In this document: positions 33,615-42,439 of the stretch, one piece after another
How positions within the stretch are numbered: position 1 is the first letter of the stretch
Layout: every line of letters begins with the position of its first letter
Virus record (IMG/VR): IMGVR_UViG_3300044959_000303
Coordinates: 43,129-107,128 of that record
DNA: 64,000 bases
Strand: one strand, 5' to 3'
Source: a virus
The notes under the pieces: generated by a model
What the model was told of the DNA's origin: nothing
The model's input: only the letters and a program-made list of their open reading frames with translations
Databases searched by the model: none
Made by a program: the position numbers and the translations under genes

Positions 33615-34238
33615 CTACAGATTGAAGAATTTTTCGTGATTTCTGATTGTGTTTTCCAGTTCTTCGAGAGTCGAGGAAAAATGAATTTCGAGATCGTAAT
33701 CGAAAGACAACCATTCGAACTCGGTTCGATGAATGTTTTTTTCTTTCATTTTTTCGAGACTTTCCCTGTCACCGAAAGCGGCTTTTTTTGCAATATCGAA
33801 CCACTCCGGTCTGTTTTTCTTCACCAGAATTATTCTGCCATGATTTCTTTTTATCCATTCGTATTCACTTCTCAGACGCAGATCCGAAATTACAACTTTT
33901 TCGAAATTGTTTTTGCGAATTCGATGTTCGATAATGTTGATCCAGAGATTTTCGGAAAATTTTTCCTTGAGTGTTTCACCAATTATTATCATCGTATCTC
34001 TCACCGACAAATCTTTTTCACATATTCGACTCAGAAATTCGTTTCTGTTTTCTTTTTTCTCTCTGTCGGACAGATGACTGCCGATCATGATGTTTCTGTC
34101 CAGATCGAAGATGGAAGACATGATATCCTTGATCGGATCGGAAAAACTCAGAATTTCGAAACCGTAATGTTTTCGAATGAAATGCGAAGTCCAGTTTTTT
34201 CCGCTGCCCTTGAAACCACACAATGCCACAAGTTTCAT
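33615..34238 (-). CDS. 1: Deoxynucleoside monophosphate kinase, T4 gp1-like
   Basis: 207-residue P-loop kinase that phosphorylates dNMPs for phage DNA synthesis. It starts KLVALCGFKGSGKN (Walker A, residues 8-15), then SFSDPIKDIMS, the TMIIIGETLKEKF helix, VVISDLRLRSEYEWI (base/phosphate binding Arg residues) and an IILVKKNRPEW strand. The order is that of T4 gene 1 and related phage dNMP kinases, and length is near the T4 protein (241). Downstream of gp13 in the same minus-strand unit. Confidence 0.85.
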   Translation of the reverse strand: MKLVALCGFKGSGKNWTSHFIRKHYGFEILSFSDPIKDIMSSIFDLDRNIMIGSHLSDREKKENRNEFLSRICEKDLSVRDTMIIIGETLKEKFSENLWINIIEHRIRKNNFEKVVISDLRLRSEYEWIKRNHGRIILVKKNRPEWFDIAKKAAFGDRESLEKMKEKNIHRTEFEWLSFDYDLEIHFSSTLEELENTIRNHEKFFNL

Positions 34239-34307
34239 TTTTTCTCTCTTTCTCTCTTTTCACGTCTGTTTTCGAATTTCAGCCGAATTTTTCCCGGAAA
34301 AATTCGA

Positions 34308-35111
34308 TCATCCAATGACAAAACCATAACCTTCGGACGGACCGTCCTTGTATCTCATCAACTCTTCTTCGAGCCTTTGCATTTCTGCAGTTGCTTCGTT
34401 TTTCAGACTTTCTCCGTTAAGTGTGACACTTCCTCCCGGAGATGGAATTCCACTGATATAGGATCGTGCTTCGCCCAACATGTATTTTGCCTGTGCTATT
34501 GCATAATCTCTTATCCAGATTCTCGATGAAGGATCCGAAAGAAGAACATTTTCGGGCTTCATCATGTAAACCCACAACAGAACCGTTTCCACAGTAACGA
34601 AATGACGATGAAATGTCAATTTTTTGGTTACCCTGTCGAAATGGAATATCAATTCACGACCAAAAAGTCTTCCGACAAGTTCCTGATATTGCCATGCAAA
34701 ATCATAAGTGATCAGATCACCAGAAGTTCCCGAAGCATAAGGTATGGCATATATCGAATTTATGATACCGGCAGTGAAGGGATCGAAAAAGGTGCCGCCG
34801 GGAGTATTTCCGGTCGATCCTCTTCTGTAGACATTTTTCACGATCATGACTTCTTTCGGCAAAGCATATTCGTTCACATCCGGTTGCAGTTCCAGAAATA
34901 TGAAAGCTTCCTGTAATGCGTTCGTCGATCTTGTTCTGTATCTGTCCAGTGCGCGATTGATGGCAAGATGATAATGTTCCGGATCCAATTCGATATCTAT
35001 CATTCCTCCACCGAGAGAAAGATATATTTCTTTTTGCAGATTTTCTCTCGCTTCTTTCGAAGAAGGAATATTCGCCGGTACGAGATAGTTTTCCATATTC
35101 GGTATGGACAT
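34308..35111 (-). CDS. 13: Neck protein gp13
   Basis: 267 residues. The motif LGGGMIDIELDPEHYHLAI near the N-terminus, LDRYRTRSTNALQE, LQPDVNEYALPKEVM, the FDPFTAGIINSIYA region, YQELVGRLFGRELIFHFD, and the C-terminal RDYAIAQAKYMLGEARS and SLKNEATAEMQRLEEEL followed by GYGFVIG are typical of T4-like gp13 head-completion (neck) proteins. AATAAATA late box 34 nt upstream (35145-35152). Encoded opposite to gp14/gp15, so the neck genes are split, unlike T4. Confidence 0.88.
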   Translation of the reverse strand: MSIPNMENYLVPANIPSSKEARENLQKEIYLSLGGGMIDIELDPEHYHLAINRALDRYRTRSTNALQEAFIFLELQPDVNEYALPKEVMIVKNVYRRGSTGNTPGGTFFDPFTAGIINSIYAIPYASGTSGDLITYDFAWQYQELVGRLFGRELIFHFDRVTKKLTFHRHFVTVETVLLWVYMMKPENVLLSDPSSRIWIRDYAIAQAKYMLGEARSYISGIPSPGGSVTLNGESLKNEATAEMQRLEEELMRYKDGPSEGYGFVIG

Positions 35112-35144
35112 TTCTTTTCTTCCAGAAAAGTGAATTTCGAAATA

Positions 35145-35152
35145 TATTTATT
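35145..35152 (-). promoter_or_regulatory. Late promoter of the gp13-gp1 unit
   Basis: Minus-strand AATAAATA, 34 nt before the gp13 ATG. Confidence 0.6.
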
Positions 35153-35200
35153 TCTAACGATATTTCGTGGTAGAGAATTTTTTTCGGGATTTTTTTTTCG

Positions 35201-35208
35201 AATAAATA
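35201..35208 (+). promoter_or_regulatory. Late promoter box before ART-like paralog 1
   Basis: AATAAATA, 50 nt before the ATG at 35258. Confidence 0.5.
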
Positions 35209-35257
35209 ATCGTGAAACACGAAAAAAAAATTCTTTTTTTCACGAAGGCGAAAATAA

Positions 35258-36196
35258 ATGAAAATATTCGAAATCGCGGGTCGACGATCTTCTTTTGGAA
35301 AAAAATACGAAGAATTCATCGAAGAAATGGCGAAAAACACGAATTCGGAAATTGTGAAATTTCTTTTCGAAAATCCACTTTACAGAGCTTTGACACCGGA
35401 TGAAAACAAATGGACGAAGAATTATGGAATTCTGAGTATAAGAAAAGATCGTAAACCATTGAGTTTCTCACCGGCCATACAGAAAATTATCGATAATTAT
35501 CTGAAGAATATGGGTTTTCGGGCTTTGAGATCGAACAGCGTGTTCGTAACGAGACAGAAATCCATATCGGAGTTCTACAAATCGAATTCCAGAATTCTTG
35601 CAGTTGTTTTTCCTCCGAAAAAATTTTTTTTCACATGGAATCGAATTTCCGAAGATCTTTATGCAACTTTTTTCTACGAGGATTTCATCTTTTTCGATTT
35701 CGATGAATTGAGAAAATCGAAAAAAGAAACATTGAAAAAAATTCTGGAAATATTCACGAAAATCATTCCGGATGAATTCTATTCGAAAGAAAAAGAAGAC
35801 ATTCTGAAACTGGTCGAAAATCGCAATTGGTCGAGAGCCTTGAATCTTTTCGAAAAAATCATGAAGAAAATTTTCGATGAAAAGAGAAAAAACAAGGAAT
35901 TCATTCAAAAATTTTTTCATCTCGTGAACAATTACAAAGATTTCGATTTTGCTTCGGAAGAAGAAATGACGAGAATTTTCACCGTCGATACGAACAGTCG
36001 TCTGGCAAAAGAATTCAGAAACGAAAATTTTCAGGAAGCGGTTCGATCCCGAAAAGAAATCATGATTACAGATGATGTATATTTCTACATCGAAGAAAGT
36101 TTCTTCGTCGAACACAAAAACAGATTGTGGAAAGATCTGCAAAAGAAATATTCGTCTCTTGAAGAAAAAGAATCGAAAAAAACGAACGAAGAATGA
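35258..36196 (+). CDS. ADP-ribosyltransferase-like paralog 1
   Basis: 312 residues; one of four paralogs (others at 36209, 40249 and 55246). Shared landmarks in order: EEMAKNTNSEIVKF, then PLYRA (Arg43), RKDRKPLSFSP, FRALRSNSVFVT (near residues 88-98), a PPKKFFFTWN strand, and near the C-terminus EAVRSRKEIMITDD (Glu267) before a final F/Y-rich stretch. The spaced Arg, Ser-x-F-x-T and Glu elements resemble the R-S-E active site of mono-ADP-ribosyltransferases such as phage Alt/Mod. Here the usual SxFVTG is VFVTRQ and SGNE is SRKE, so this copy may be altered. Function is inferred. Confidence 0.5.
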   Translation: MKIFEIAGRRSSFGKKYEEFIEEMAKNTNSEIVKFLFENPLYRALTPDENKWTKNYGILSIRKDRKPLSFSPAIQKIIDNYLKNMGFRALRSNSVFVTRQKSISEFYKSNSRILAVVFPPKKFFFTWNRISEDLYATFFYEDFIFFDFDELRKSKKETLKKILEIFTKIIPDEFYSKEKEDILKLVENRNWSRALNLFEKIMKKIFDEKRKNKEFIQKFFHLVNNYKDFDFASEEEMTRIFTVDTNSRLAKEFRNENFQEAVRSRKEIMITDDVYFYIEESFFVEHKNRLWKDLQKKYSSLEEKESKKTNEE

Positions 36197-36208
36197 TTTC
36201 GAATCGTT

Positions 36209-37222
36209 TTACGAAATATTGTAGAATTCTTTCAATTTTTCGGTGATGAATTTTCTTTTCGAAAAAAAGAACTGTTTGTCGAAATAATAGAAAATATCAT
36301 TCGTGATCATGATTTCGTTACCGGATTTGACAGCTTCTTCGAAATTTCGATCGGTAAAGGCATTGGTAACTTCGTTGTTCGGAATTTTCAGAATTTTTTC
36401 CAATGAAGATTCCGTAAAATGTTCTTCCATGATTTTCAGAAAATCACCGTAAATTTCGTCCGATACGAGAGAACTCGTGCTGAAAATCGTATCGTGAAGT
36501 TCTTTCATGATTTTTTCGAGAATTCGGGTTCTTTTTTTCGAATTTTTTTCGAGAAGAAATTTCGACAACAAATCATGTATTTTTTCCTGTTCGTCTTCCT
36601 CGTTGTCGTGTTCGTCGTATTCGTCGTATTCGTCGTATTCATCTCCAGTCAGATTTTTCATATTGTACTTTTCGATGAAATCTTCCACGACTTTGTAAGT
36701 TTCCTTCGGATACTTTGTCATTTCTTCGTATGAAATGCTCAAAACCTTTTCGATGAGATCGGACATTACAAGTTTTGGAAAGTAGAAATCTTTTATGTAA
36801 GGATTCCACGAAAAGTAAAATTTTCTGGAAGGAAAAATCACCAGAGATTTTCTCTCTTTACCGGAAGTTTTACTGAAAAATATGGTGATGAATTTTTCGT
36901 CACCGGTCGCGAAAATGCTGTTGAGTCTTCCTGCCCGAATTCCTTTGGAACTCAGAAATTCGTCGAGAATTTTCGAATAATACAATGGAGTATCGACAGG
37001 AGTGCGATTTTTTCTTATGGGTTTGATTCCGAAAAAATTTCCGAATTTGCCTTCACTGTAGGAATCTGCTCTGTACAAAGGATGTTCCAGAAGAAACATC
37101 GTAATTTTGGGATTTGTATTTTTTGCCATTTCTCGAAGAAAATTTTCGAACTCTTTTCGAAAATTCTCCGAATTGTCAATGTTTTTCTCTTTTTTCGAAG
37201 AAACAATTTCATTGATTTTCAT
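36209..37222 (-). CDS. ADP-ribosyltransferase-like paralog 2
   Basis: 337 residues. REMAKNTNPKITMFLLEHPLYR-like start (Arg within PLYRA), RKNRTPVDTPLYYSKILDEF, GRLNSIFATGDEKF (the S-x-F-x-T-G element), FPSRKFYFSWN, an acidic DEYDEYDEYDEHDNEEDE insert in the middle, and EAVKSGNEIMITND near the C-terminus (candidate catalytic Glu). It faces paralog 1 tail to tail with 12 nt between the stops. ATAAATAG box and GGAG precede the start. A degraded copy of part of this gene lies just upstream at about 37481-37640. Confidence 0.5.
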   Translation of the reverse strand: MKINEIVSSKKEKNIDNSENFRKEFENFLREMAKNTNPKITMFLLEHPLYRADSYSEGKFGNFFGIKPIRKNRTPVDTPLYYSKILDEFLSSKGIRAGRLNSIFATGDEKFITIFFSKTSGKERKSLVIFPSRKFYFSWNPYIKDFYFPKLVMSDLIEKVLSISYEEMTKYPKETYKVVEDFIEKYNMKNLTGDEYDEYDEYDEHDNEEDEQEKIHDLLSKFLLEKNSKKRTRILEKIMKELHDTIFSTSSLVSDEIYGDFLKIMEEHFTESSLEKILKIPNNEVTNAFTDRNFEEAVKSGNEIMITNDIFYYFDKQFFFSKRKFITEKLKEFYNIS

Positions 37223-37241
37223 GATAAAATCTCCTTTTTTT

Positions 37242-37249
37242 CTATTTAT
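37242..37249 (-). promoter_or_regulatory. Late promoter box before ART-like paralog 2
   Basis: Minus-strand ATAAATAG, 20 nt upstream of the ATG, just before a GGAG ribosome-binding site. Confidence 0.45.
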
Positions 37250-37378
37250 CTGTCGAAATTTTTTTTTTCGAAAAGCGTGACAAACATGCGATTGTTTTCG
37301 CTTCGTTTTCCGGTTTTCGATTTTTTCATGTTCGAAAAAAAATCATTCGATATTTTCGAATTTCGCAAAATACGATCG

Positions 37379-37480
37379 TTTCGAATGTCCGCAATCGTAA
37401 ATTTTCGAAAATCCGAGTTCGCCAGTTATCATTTTTTCCGACCAGCTTTCGATATTGTCGATCAGATGCCCGTATTTTCG
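37379..37480 (-). pseudogene. Relic: 3' fragment of a homing endonuclease gene
   Basis: 102 bp that match 38994-39095 (3' part of the 357-residue endonuclease gene) with two mismatches by eye. The copied part encodes the SWSEKMITGELGFSKIYDCG region. No open frame of useful length continues through it, so it is a fragment left by duplication or recombination. Upstream sequence is only loosely similar. Confidence 0.85.
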
Positions 37481-37640
37481 TCGAATACGGAAGAACTCGT
37501 GCCGAAAATTTCATTGTGAATTTCTTTCATGATTTTTTTTTTCGAAAATTCGAGTTTTTTTCTTTTCGAATCTTTTTTCGAAAAAAAGTTCGGCGACAAT
37601 TCATACGTTTTTTCATGTTCGTTCTTCTTTTCATCATATT
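37481..37640 (-). pseudogene. Relic: degraded internal fragment of an ART-like gene
   Basis: Resembles about 36457-36620 inside ART-like paralog 2: shared AGAACTCGTGCCGAAAAT-like and TTCTTTCATGATTTTTT stretches followed by similar TTCGAA-rich sequence and TTTTTTC(C/A)TGTTCGT, but with indels and many substitutions. It abuts the endonuclease relic at 37379-37480. The rest of 37641-38030 is TTCGAA-rich with no gene I can support. Confidence 0.6.
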
Positions 37641-38037
37641 CGTTTCGAATCGAATTTTTTCAATTCATGATCTGAAAAATTCCGAAAAAATATGAAAATT
37701 TTTCGGAATTTTTTCGAATTGTCCATCCAGACAGACAATTCGAATTCGAAACGGAGATCATTTCTTGTGTGATACTAGTATAATTATTGATGAATTTTCT
37801 TTCGACTGTCGAAACTTTTCAGAGTAATTTTTTCGAATCGAGAAAAATTGTTCCCAATTTTTTTCGAATTTTTTCGATTCGACACGAATATTCGAAAAAC
37901 ATCGAAAGAAAAATCTGTTTCGAATTTTTTCTGTCGAAAAAATTATCTTCGTTTTTTTTTTTCGGTATTCGAGGTGAAATATTTTCATGAAACGGACTTT
38001 CCACTGGACCATACACGATTACTGATTGTAAAACAGG

Positions 38038-38045
38038 CATAAATA
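38038..38045 (+). promoter_or_regulatory. Late promoter box before the small beta-propeller gene
   Basis: CATAAATA, 22 nt before the ATG at 38067. Confidence 0.5.
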
Positions 38046-38066
38046 CGAACAAAAAGGAGAAATTCG

Positions 38067-38468
38067 ATGCCAACGATATCATTTCAGATAAGAAAAGGTG
38101 AATATGTCATACCAGTTGCGGGTGTTTCGTCCGGCGATGAACTGAATGTATTCGATTTGAAAAATCTTGTGAAAAATGATGCCGTTGTACGTTCTTTTTC
38201 CGTGAGTTCTCAGGATTCAGCACCACGAGACATATTTTTCAAACCGGATGGTACGAAAATGTATGTGGTTGGATCTACCAATGATAGAGTATATTCCTAT
38301 ACGTTGAGTACTCCATGGAACATCGGTACGGTAACCTATGACAATGTGAGCTTTTTTGTAGGTTCTCAGGATGGTACTCCTACAGGTATATTCTTTCGAC
38401 CGGACGGTACGAAAATGTACATGGTTGGAGCTGGCACTGATAGAGTATATTCGTATACTTTGATCTGA
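38067..38468 (+). CDS. Small beta-propeller-repeat protein, probably fibre-associated
   Basis: 133 residues. After a short N-terminal MPTISFQIRKGEY segment there are two ~45-residue repeats of the type FFKPDGTKMYVVGS..DRVYSYTLSTPWNI, the phage/bacterial beta-propeller repeat also seen about eleven times in the 571-residue protein at 62100-63815. Two blades cannot close a propeller alone, so it may oligomerise or be a truncated copy; the second repeat stops right after VYSYTLI. AAGGAG precedes the ATG. Related degraded sequence follows at about 38636-38735. Confidence 0.6.
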   Translation: MPTISFQIRKGEYVIPVAGVSSGDELNVFDLKNLVKNDAVVRSFSVSSQDSAPRDIFFKPDGTKMYVVGSTNDRVYSYTLSTPWNIGTVTYDNVSFFVGSQDGTPTGIFFRPDGTKMYMVGAGTDRVYSYTLI

Positions 38469-38635
38469 TTACAGAAAATACGGTATTTTCTGTCAGAAAA
38501 TTTTTTCTTATGGCAAGTATCATTTCGAAACAATCTGAACGGAAATTTCTTTCGAATTTCTTTTTCGACAGAATTGTCCCGGATGTCTGACAGATATACG
38601 GGACATGATGTTTTCACAAGAGAAATGTCATATTC

Positions 38636-38735
38636 ACCATACATGATTGCAAAACAGGCACAATTACGGACAAAAAAATACTTCGATATCAATATCATTT
38701 CGAACAGGAACAGATGAACATGTCACGGTCTGAAA
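38636..38735 (+). pseudogene. Relic of the 5' end of the small beta-propeller gene
   Basis: Aligns by eye with about 38010-38115: ACCATACATGATTGCAAAAC, then GGACAAAAAAATACTTCG, ATATCATTTCGAACAGG and ATGAACATGTCA, against the leader and first codons of the 133-residue gene, with small indels. The start codon is lost. Shows tandem duplication and decay. Confidence 0.65.
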
Positions 38736-38776
38736 AAATTCTGTAAAAATACGAAAATTTTTCTTTGCTTTTTCGA

Positions 38777-38807
38777 AAGCAATTTCGGGTTGAACCCGAA
38801 ATTGCTT
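38777..38807. terminator. Inverted repeat, probable terminator
   Basis: Arms AAGCAATTTCGGGTT and AACCCGAAATTGCTT (15 bp, one central base). It lies between the beta-propeller gene/relic and the convergent endonuclease gene (stop at 38970), where a bidirectional terminator would be expected. T content after the stem is modest on both strands. Nothing else is supported in 38808-38969. Confidence 0.55.
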
Positions 38808-38969
38808 CATTTATTCGAATGTTGCGGACAGAATGTCCAGTACCGCTCGAATATGCTTTCATGATCATTTCAATCGAGAATTTTCTTTTTTCGGCATGTC
38901 ACGAGTTCGAAAATTCCAATTGCCAACAGATATACGATCTTTTCCATGAAAAAAATCAACCGTCATTTT

Positions 38970-40043
38970 TCACGAATTCACGAAATACCACCATTTCGAA
39001 TGTCCGCAATCGTAAATTTTCGAAAATCCGAGTTCGCCGGTTATCATTTTTTCCGACCAGCTTTCGATATTGTCGATCAGATGCCCGTATCTTCGAATCA
39101 AAAGATCCTTTCGAAAACTGAAACGATGTTTTCGGGTATAGAAATCTTTCGTATACCAGTAACCGGGACCATAGTAATCGTATTCCTTGACAAAATTCGA
39201 TCTTTCCAATGATTCGCCGGTGAACCATCGATTGTCGATGAACGTGTATATCGAATTCGGGAAATTCATTTTGATGAAATTTTTCAGAATTTTTTCGAAT
39301 CCTCCGATGACACGAACATCACCCTTGATCGCATATCTTGTCAATTCCCATATATTGTTGTCTTTTGCCGGTTTCGAGCCGATTCCGAGACGTGATTTGC
39401 TGAAAGAAGCGATCGAAACGAGATCGTGAATGATCTCGTCTCCGTGATACAGACCAAGATGTACGATGGCCGGAGCAAAATCCTGCAAATGATGACGATT
39501 GTAGAATTTTCGGGCTTCGGAAGGCTCGACAATCGACACGAAGCATTTTCTTGCCGGTATCGGTTTGCTCGTAGGTTTCAGAACGTTCTTCAGAATTTTC
39601 TTGCATATGTCTTTTCTGAACAGCCATTCATCCGAAAAAATCTGTATCAATCGAACGTTCCTGCTTTTTGCAATCAACCATTTGTTCAGAAGATAATGTG
39701 ACGGATTGGAAATACCTCTTTTTCGCAGAGCATTTTCGGAAAAACATTCCAGACTGTGAAAATCGATGGCAAAACCGATGTCCGGAAAATACAGATCCAC
39801 GATATCTTTCCTGTCGTAAAGTTCATTGTAATGACGAACAATTCTGCCATGATAGATTTCTTTCACGAATTGAAATATTTCTTCTTCTCCGGTATGTTCC
39901 AGATTCGAAATGTCGAATTTTATCGGAACTTCCACATATATCGACTGTTCCTCGGGAAAATTCAGAAAACTTTCGTATTTTTTCTCGATTTCGTTTTTCA
40001 TTCTGTTTTTCCGGAATTTCATGAATCGAAATTTTTTTTTCAT
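38970..40043 (-). CDS. EDxHD-type homing endonuclease with acyltransferase-like central domain
   Basis: 357 residues from the ATG at 40043 (an in-frame TTG at 40070 is possible). Nuclease core: DIVDLYFPDIGFAIDFHSLE and, after KWLIAKSRN, RLIQIFSDEW, the Vsr/EDxHD pattern. The central ~110 residues (PARKCFVSIVEPSEARKFY, HLGLYHGDEIIHDLVSIASF, ELTRYAIKGDVRVIGGFEK) look like a GNAT-fold-type domain found fused to such nucleases. The tail IDNRWFTGESLERSNF and KIYDCGHSKWWYF is shared with the proteins at 18352, 19705 and 57737. A 102-bp copy of its 3' end lies at 37379-37480. Confidence 0.75.
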   Translation of the reverse strand: MKKKFRFMKFRKNRMKNEIEKKYESFLNFPEEQSIYVEVPIKFDISNLEHTGEEEIFQFVKEIYHGRIVRHYNELYDRKDIVDLYFPDIGFAIDFHSLECFSENALRKRGISNPSHYLLNKWLIAKSRNVRLIQIFSDEWLFRKDICKKILKNVLKPTSKPIPARKCFVSIVEPSEARKFYNRHHLQDFAPAIVHLGLYHGDEIIHDLVSIASFSKSRLGIGSKPAKDNNIWELTRYAIKGDVRVIGGFEKILKNFIKMNFPNSIYTFIDNRWFTGESLERSNFVKEYDYYGPGYWYTKDFYTRKHRFSFRKDLLIRRYGHLIDNIESWSEKMITGELGFSKIYDCGHSKWWYFVNS

Positions 40044-40248
40044 ACTATGGTTTTTTTTCTCGAATTTCAATATTTTCGACGGAACGAGATTTCGAAATCA
40101 TTATGTACCGAAAAGCAACAGATACGAACAAAAAAATCGAAAAAAAAGTGAAAAGAATTGTCGATTTCACGATTCGAAAAAAATCGATCGAAAAATATTT
40201 CGCGACGTGTCGAAAATTTTCTTCGAAACAAATGAAAAAAATCAGAGT

Positions 40249-41187
40249 TCAACGTGAAGTTTTCAGATTGTAGAATTCTCTCAGTTTTTTCTCGACAAGT
40301 TCTTTGTTGTACGAAAAGAAATCTTCTTCGAAATAATAGAAAACATCGTCTGTGATCATGATTTCGTTACCGGATTTCACCGCTTCTTCGAAATATCTGT
40401 TCTCGAAGTCTTCGGTAATTTCATTTCGCGGAATTCGAAGAATTTTACGAATCTTCTGTTCTGGAAAAATTTTCAGAATCAGTTTCATCAAACTGAAATG
40501 GAAACTGCTTTTTGTCATTCCACTTTTCGAAATCAGTTCTTTCATGATTTTCTTCGCTGTTTCGGATCTTTTCTGCAAATTCTTTTCATAGAAAATATTT
40601 TCCATGATTTCCGAAATTTCATTCTTATCCAGTTTCACCCAGTTCATGTTCATCAACAGATTGTAGAAATCCAATGATTTTTTCACAATTTCTTCGTAGG
40701 AAAAATCGACCAGTTTGTCCATCATGTCGTCTTCGACAAATTTGTCCAGATGAAAATCCACGATATGTGAATTCCATGTAAAGGAAAAATTTTTCGGAGG
40801 AAAAATTACGAACAGATTCCTTTTCGTGTCACTCGAAATATCGAGAAATTCGGAAGCAAGTTCCTTGCTTCCTGTCACGAATATGCTATTTTTTCTCAAA
40901 GCTTTCAAACCTCTGGTTCGAAGAAAATCGTCCAGTATTTCCGAATAGATTTTCGGTGTATCCAGAGGTTCACGATTTTTTCGAATTTTCTTGATTCCGA
41001 AATATTTCGAATATTCCGGATTGTGTCGATCTGCCCTGTACAATGGATGTTTCATCAGAAACAGAGTGGTATACGAATCGGTGTTCGAAGCCATTTCCCG
41101 AAGAAAAATGTGCAGAATTCTGTCGAATTCATTCGACTCGACAATTCTTTTTTCTTTTTCCGGAGAAAAAATTTCATTCATTTTCAT
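40249..41187 (-). CDS. ADP-ribosyltransferase-like paralog 3
   Basis: 312 residues, same family as the genes at 35258, 36209 and 55246: REMASNTDSYTTLFLMKHPLYR-type start (candidate catalytic Arg in PLYRA), RKNREPLDTPKIYSEILDDF, ALRKNSIFVTGSKEL (S-x-F-x-T-G), FPPKNFSFTWN, and EAVKSGNEIMITDD (candidate Glu) followed by FYYFEEDFF. No signal peptide. ATAAATAG box and GGAG at the 5' end. Adjacent to a homing endonuclease, as are the other copies, which may explain its spread. Confidence 0.5.
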   Translation of the reverse strand: MKMNEIFSPEKEKRIVESNEFDRILHIFLREMASNTDSYTTLFLMKHPLYRADRHNPEYSKYFGIKKIRKNREPLDTPKIYSEILDDFLRTRGLKALRKNSIFVTGSKELASEFLDISSDTKRNLFVIFPPKNFSFTWNSHIVDFHLDKFVEDDMMDKLVDFSYEEIVKKSLDFYNLLMNMNWVKLDKNEISEIMENIFYEKNLQKRSETAKKIMKELISKSGMTKSSFHFSLMKLILKIFPEQKIRKILRIPRNEITEDFENRYFEEAVKSGNEIMITDDVFYYFEEDFFSYNKELVEKKLREFYNLKTSR

Positions 41188-41208
41188 GAAAAAAAATCTC
41201 CTTTTTTC

Positions 41209-41216
41209 CTATTTAT
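41209..41216 (-). promoter_or_regulatory. Late promoter box before ART-like paralog 3
   Basis: Minus-strand ATAAATAG, 22 nt before the ATG; same arrangement as paralog 2. Confidence 0.45.
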
Positions 41217-41453
41217 CGAAGTTTTCTGCAGATATGTCCGAAAAAACAGACAGTATTCCGTTTTCATGAACTTCGATCATTTTTTCGAAGAATTTCTTTT
41301 TTTACATGTTCTTGCTTTCTACGACGAATGTATTCTTTTTTCTGTTTTTTCCGAATTCGATTATCGGAACAATATCGAATTTCACGACAAACCGAAATCG
41401 TTTTTTCGGAAAGTCGAAAAGAAATTTTCATGTCGTTTTTTTTTTTTTCGATT

Positions 41454-42071
41454 CTAGAAAATGAACCTGTTCGTCAGATTGTATTTCCCGATAATGTTTC
41501 TTATTCTTCTGTAATTTCCACCATGTGGATTCATTCCCAATTTTTTCATGGCCTTGTATATGCTGTCACATTCTTCGAGTGCTTTCAGAATTTCTTCTTC
41601 TTCGTATATCGTTTTTCCGGGTTTCGAAATGTTTCTGTTTTTGTAGTTGTTGGTTTGACTATGACAATTCGGACATATCAGACGAAGATTTTCCCTTCTG
41701 TTGTCATTTCTGTTTCCATTCATGTGATCCAATTCGAATTTCAGTGGTTTGTTGTTCCATTCTTGTGAAATTCCACATGAAATGCACTTTCCATTCTGTT
41801 CCATCAAAATTCTTTCTCTTTTTTCCCGATTCGTAAGTTCCGACCAGTTTGCGTTCCGTATTTTTCTTTCTCTGTTTTCGAGATATTTTTCGTGTTTCGA
41901 CAATGCTGCCTTTCTGGCTATTTCCTTTCTTCTTTGCGAATCTTCCATACGAAAGAGTTTTTTTCCTTCTTTTCTGCAATTTCGACAGACGAATCTGCCT
42001 GCATGAATCGATCTTTCTTCTTTTTCTTTACATATTTCACAGGCCAGTATTTTCGTCGATTCTTTTTTCAT
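41454..42071 (-). CDS. HNH homing endonuclease
   Basis: 205 residues. An N-terminal zinc site (CEICKEK then CRNCRKEG) is followed by a basic linker, and an HNH core CISCG, FELDHMNGNRNDN, RRENLRLICPNCHSQT. The C-terminal EEEILKALEECDSIYKAMKK, LGMNPHGGNYRRI is a helix-turn-helix-like DNA-binding part common in free-standing HNH homing enzymes. It sits immediately beside tRNA-Lys, a typical intergenic site for such elements. Confidence 0.85.
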   Translation of the reverse strand: MKKESTKILACEICKEKEERSIHAGRFVCRNCRKEGKKLFRMEDSQRRKEIARKAALSKHEKYLENRERKIRNANWSELTNREKRERILMEQNGKCISCGISQEWNNKPLKFELDHMNGNRNDNRRENLRLICPNCHSQTNNYKNRNISKPGKTIYEEEEILKALEECDSIYKAMKKLGMNPHGGNYRRIRNIIGKYNLTNRFIF

Positions 42072-42087
42072 TTTCTGTTTTTGTTCA

Positions 42088-42163
<76 letters not shown>

Positions 42164-42326
42164 ATGAAAATTTCGATCCGATTTCATCTTCATTCGGGTA
42201 AATACGAGTAACAGAAAAATTCGAGCATGTCAATCTTTTTTTTCGAAGAAGAGAATTTTCGTGAATTTTTTTCTTTTTTACAAAGTTTTTTTTTCGTCGA
42301 TCGATTCGTATCGAAATTTTTTCGGA

Positions 42327-42355
42327 ATTGACAAAAAAAGAAAGATATGACATAT
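42327..42355 (+). promoter_or_regulatory. Candidate sigma-70-like promoter before an HNH gene
   Basis: TTGACA (42327-42332), 17-bp spacer, CATATT (42350-42355). It would drive the HNH gene at 42440. The -10 is weak. Confidence 0.4.
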
Positions 42356-42439
42356 TTTCCGGTGAAAATATATGATTGCTCGTTTTTTATTGCAAATTTT
42401 TTTTCGAAAGGTAAATAAACACAGGGAAGCATCGAAAAA

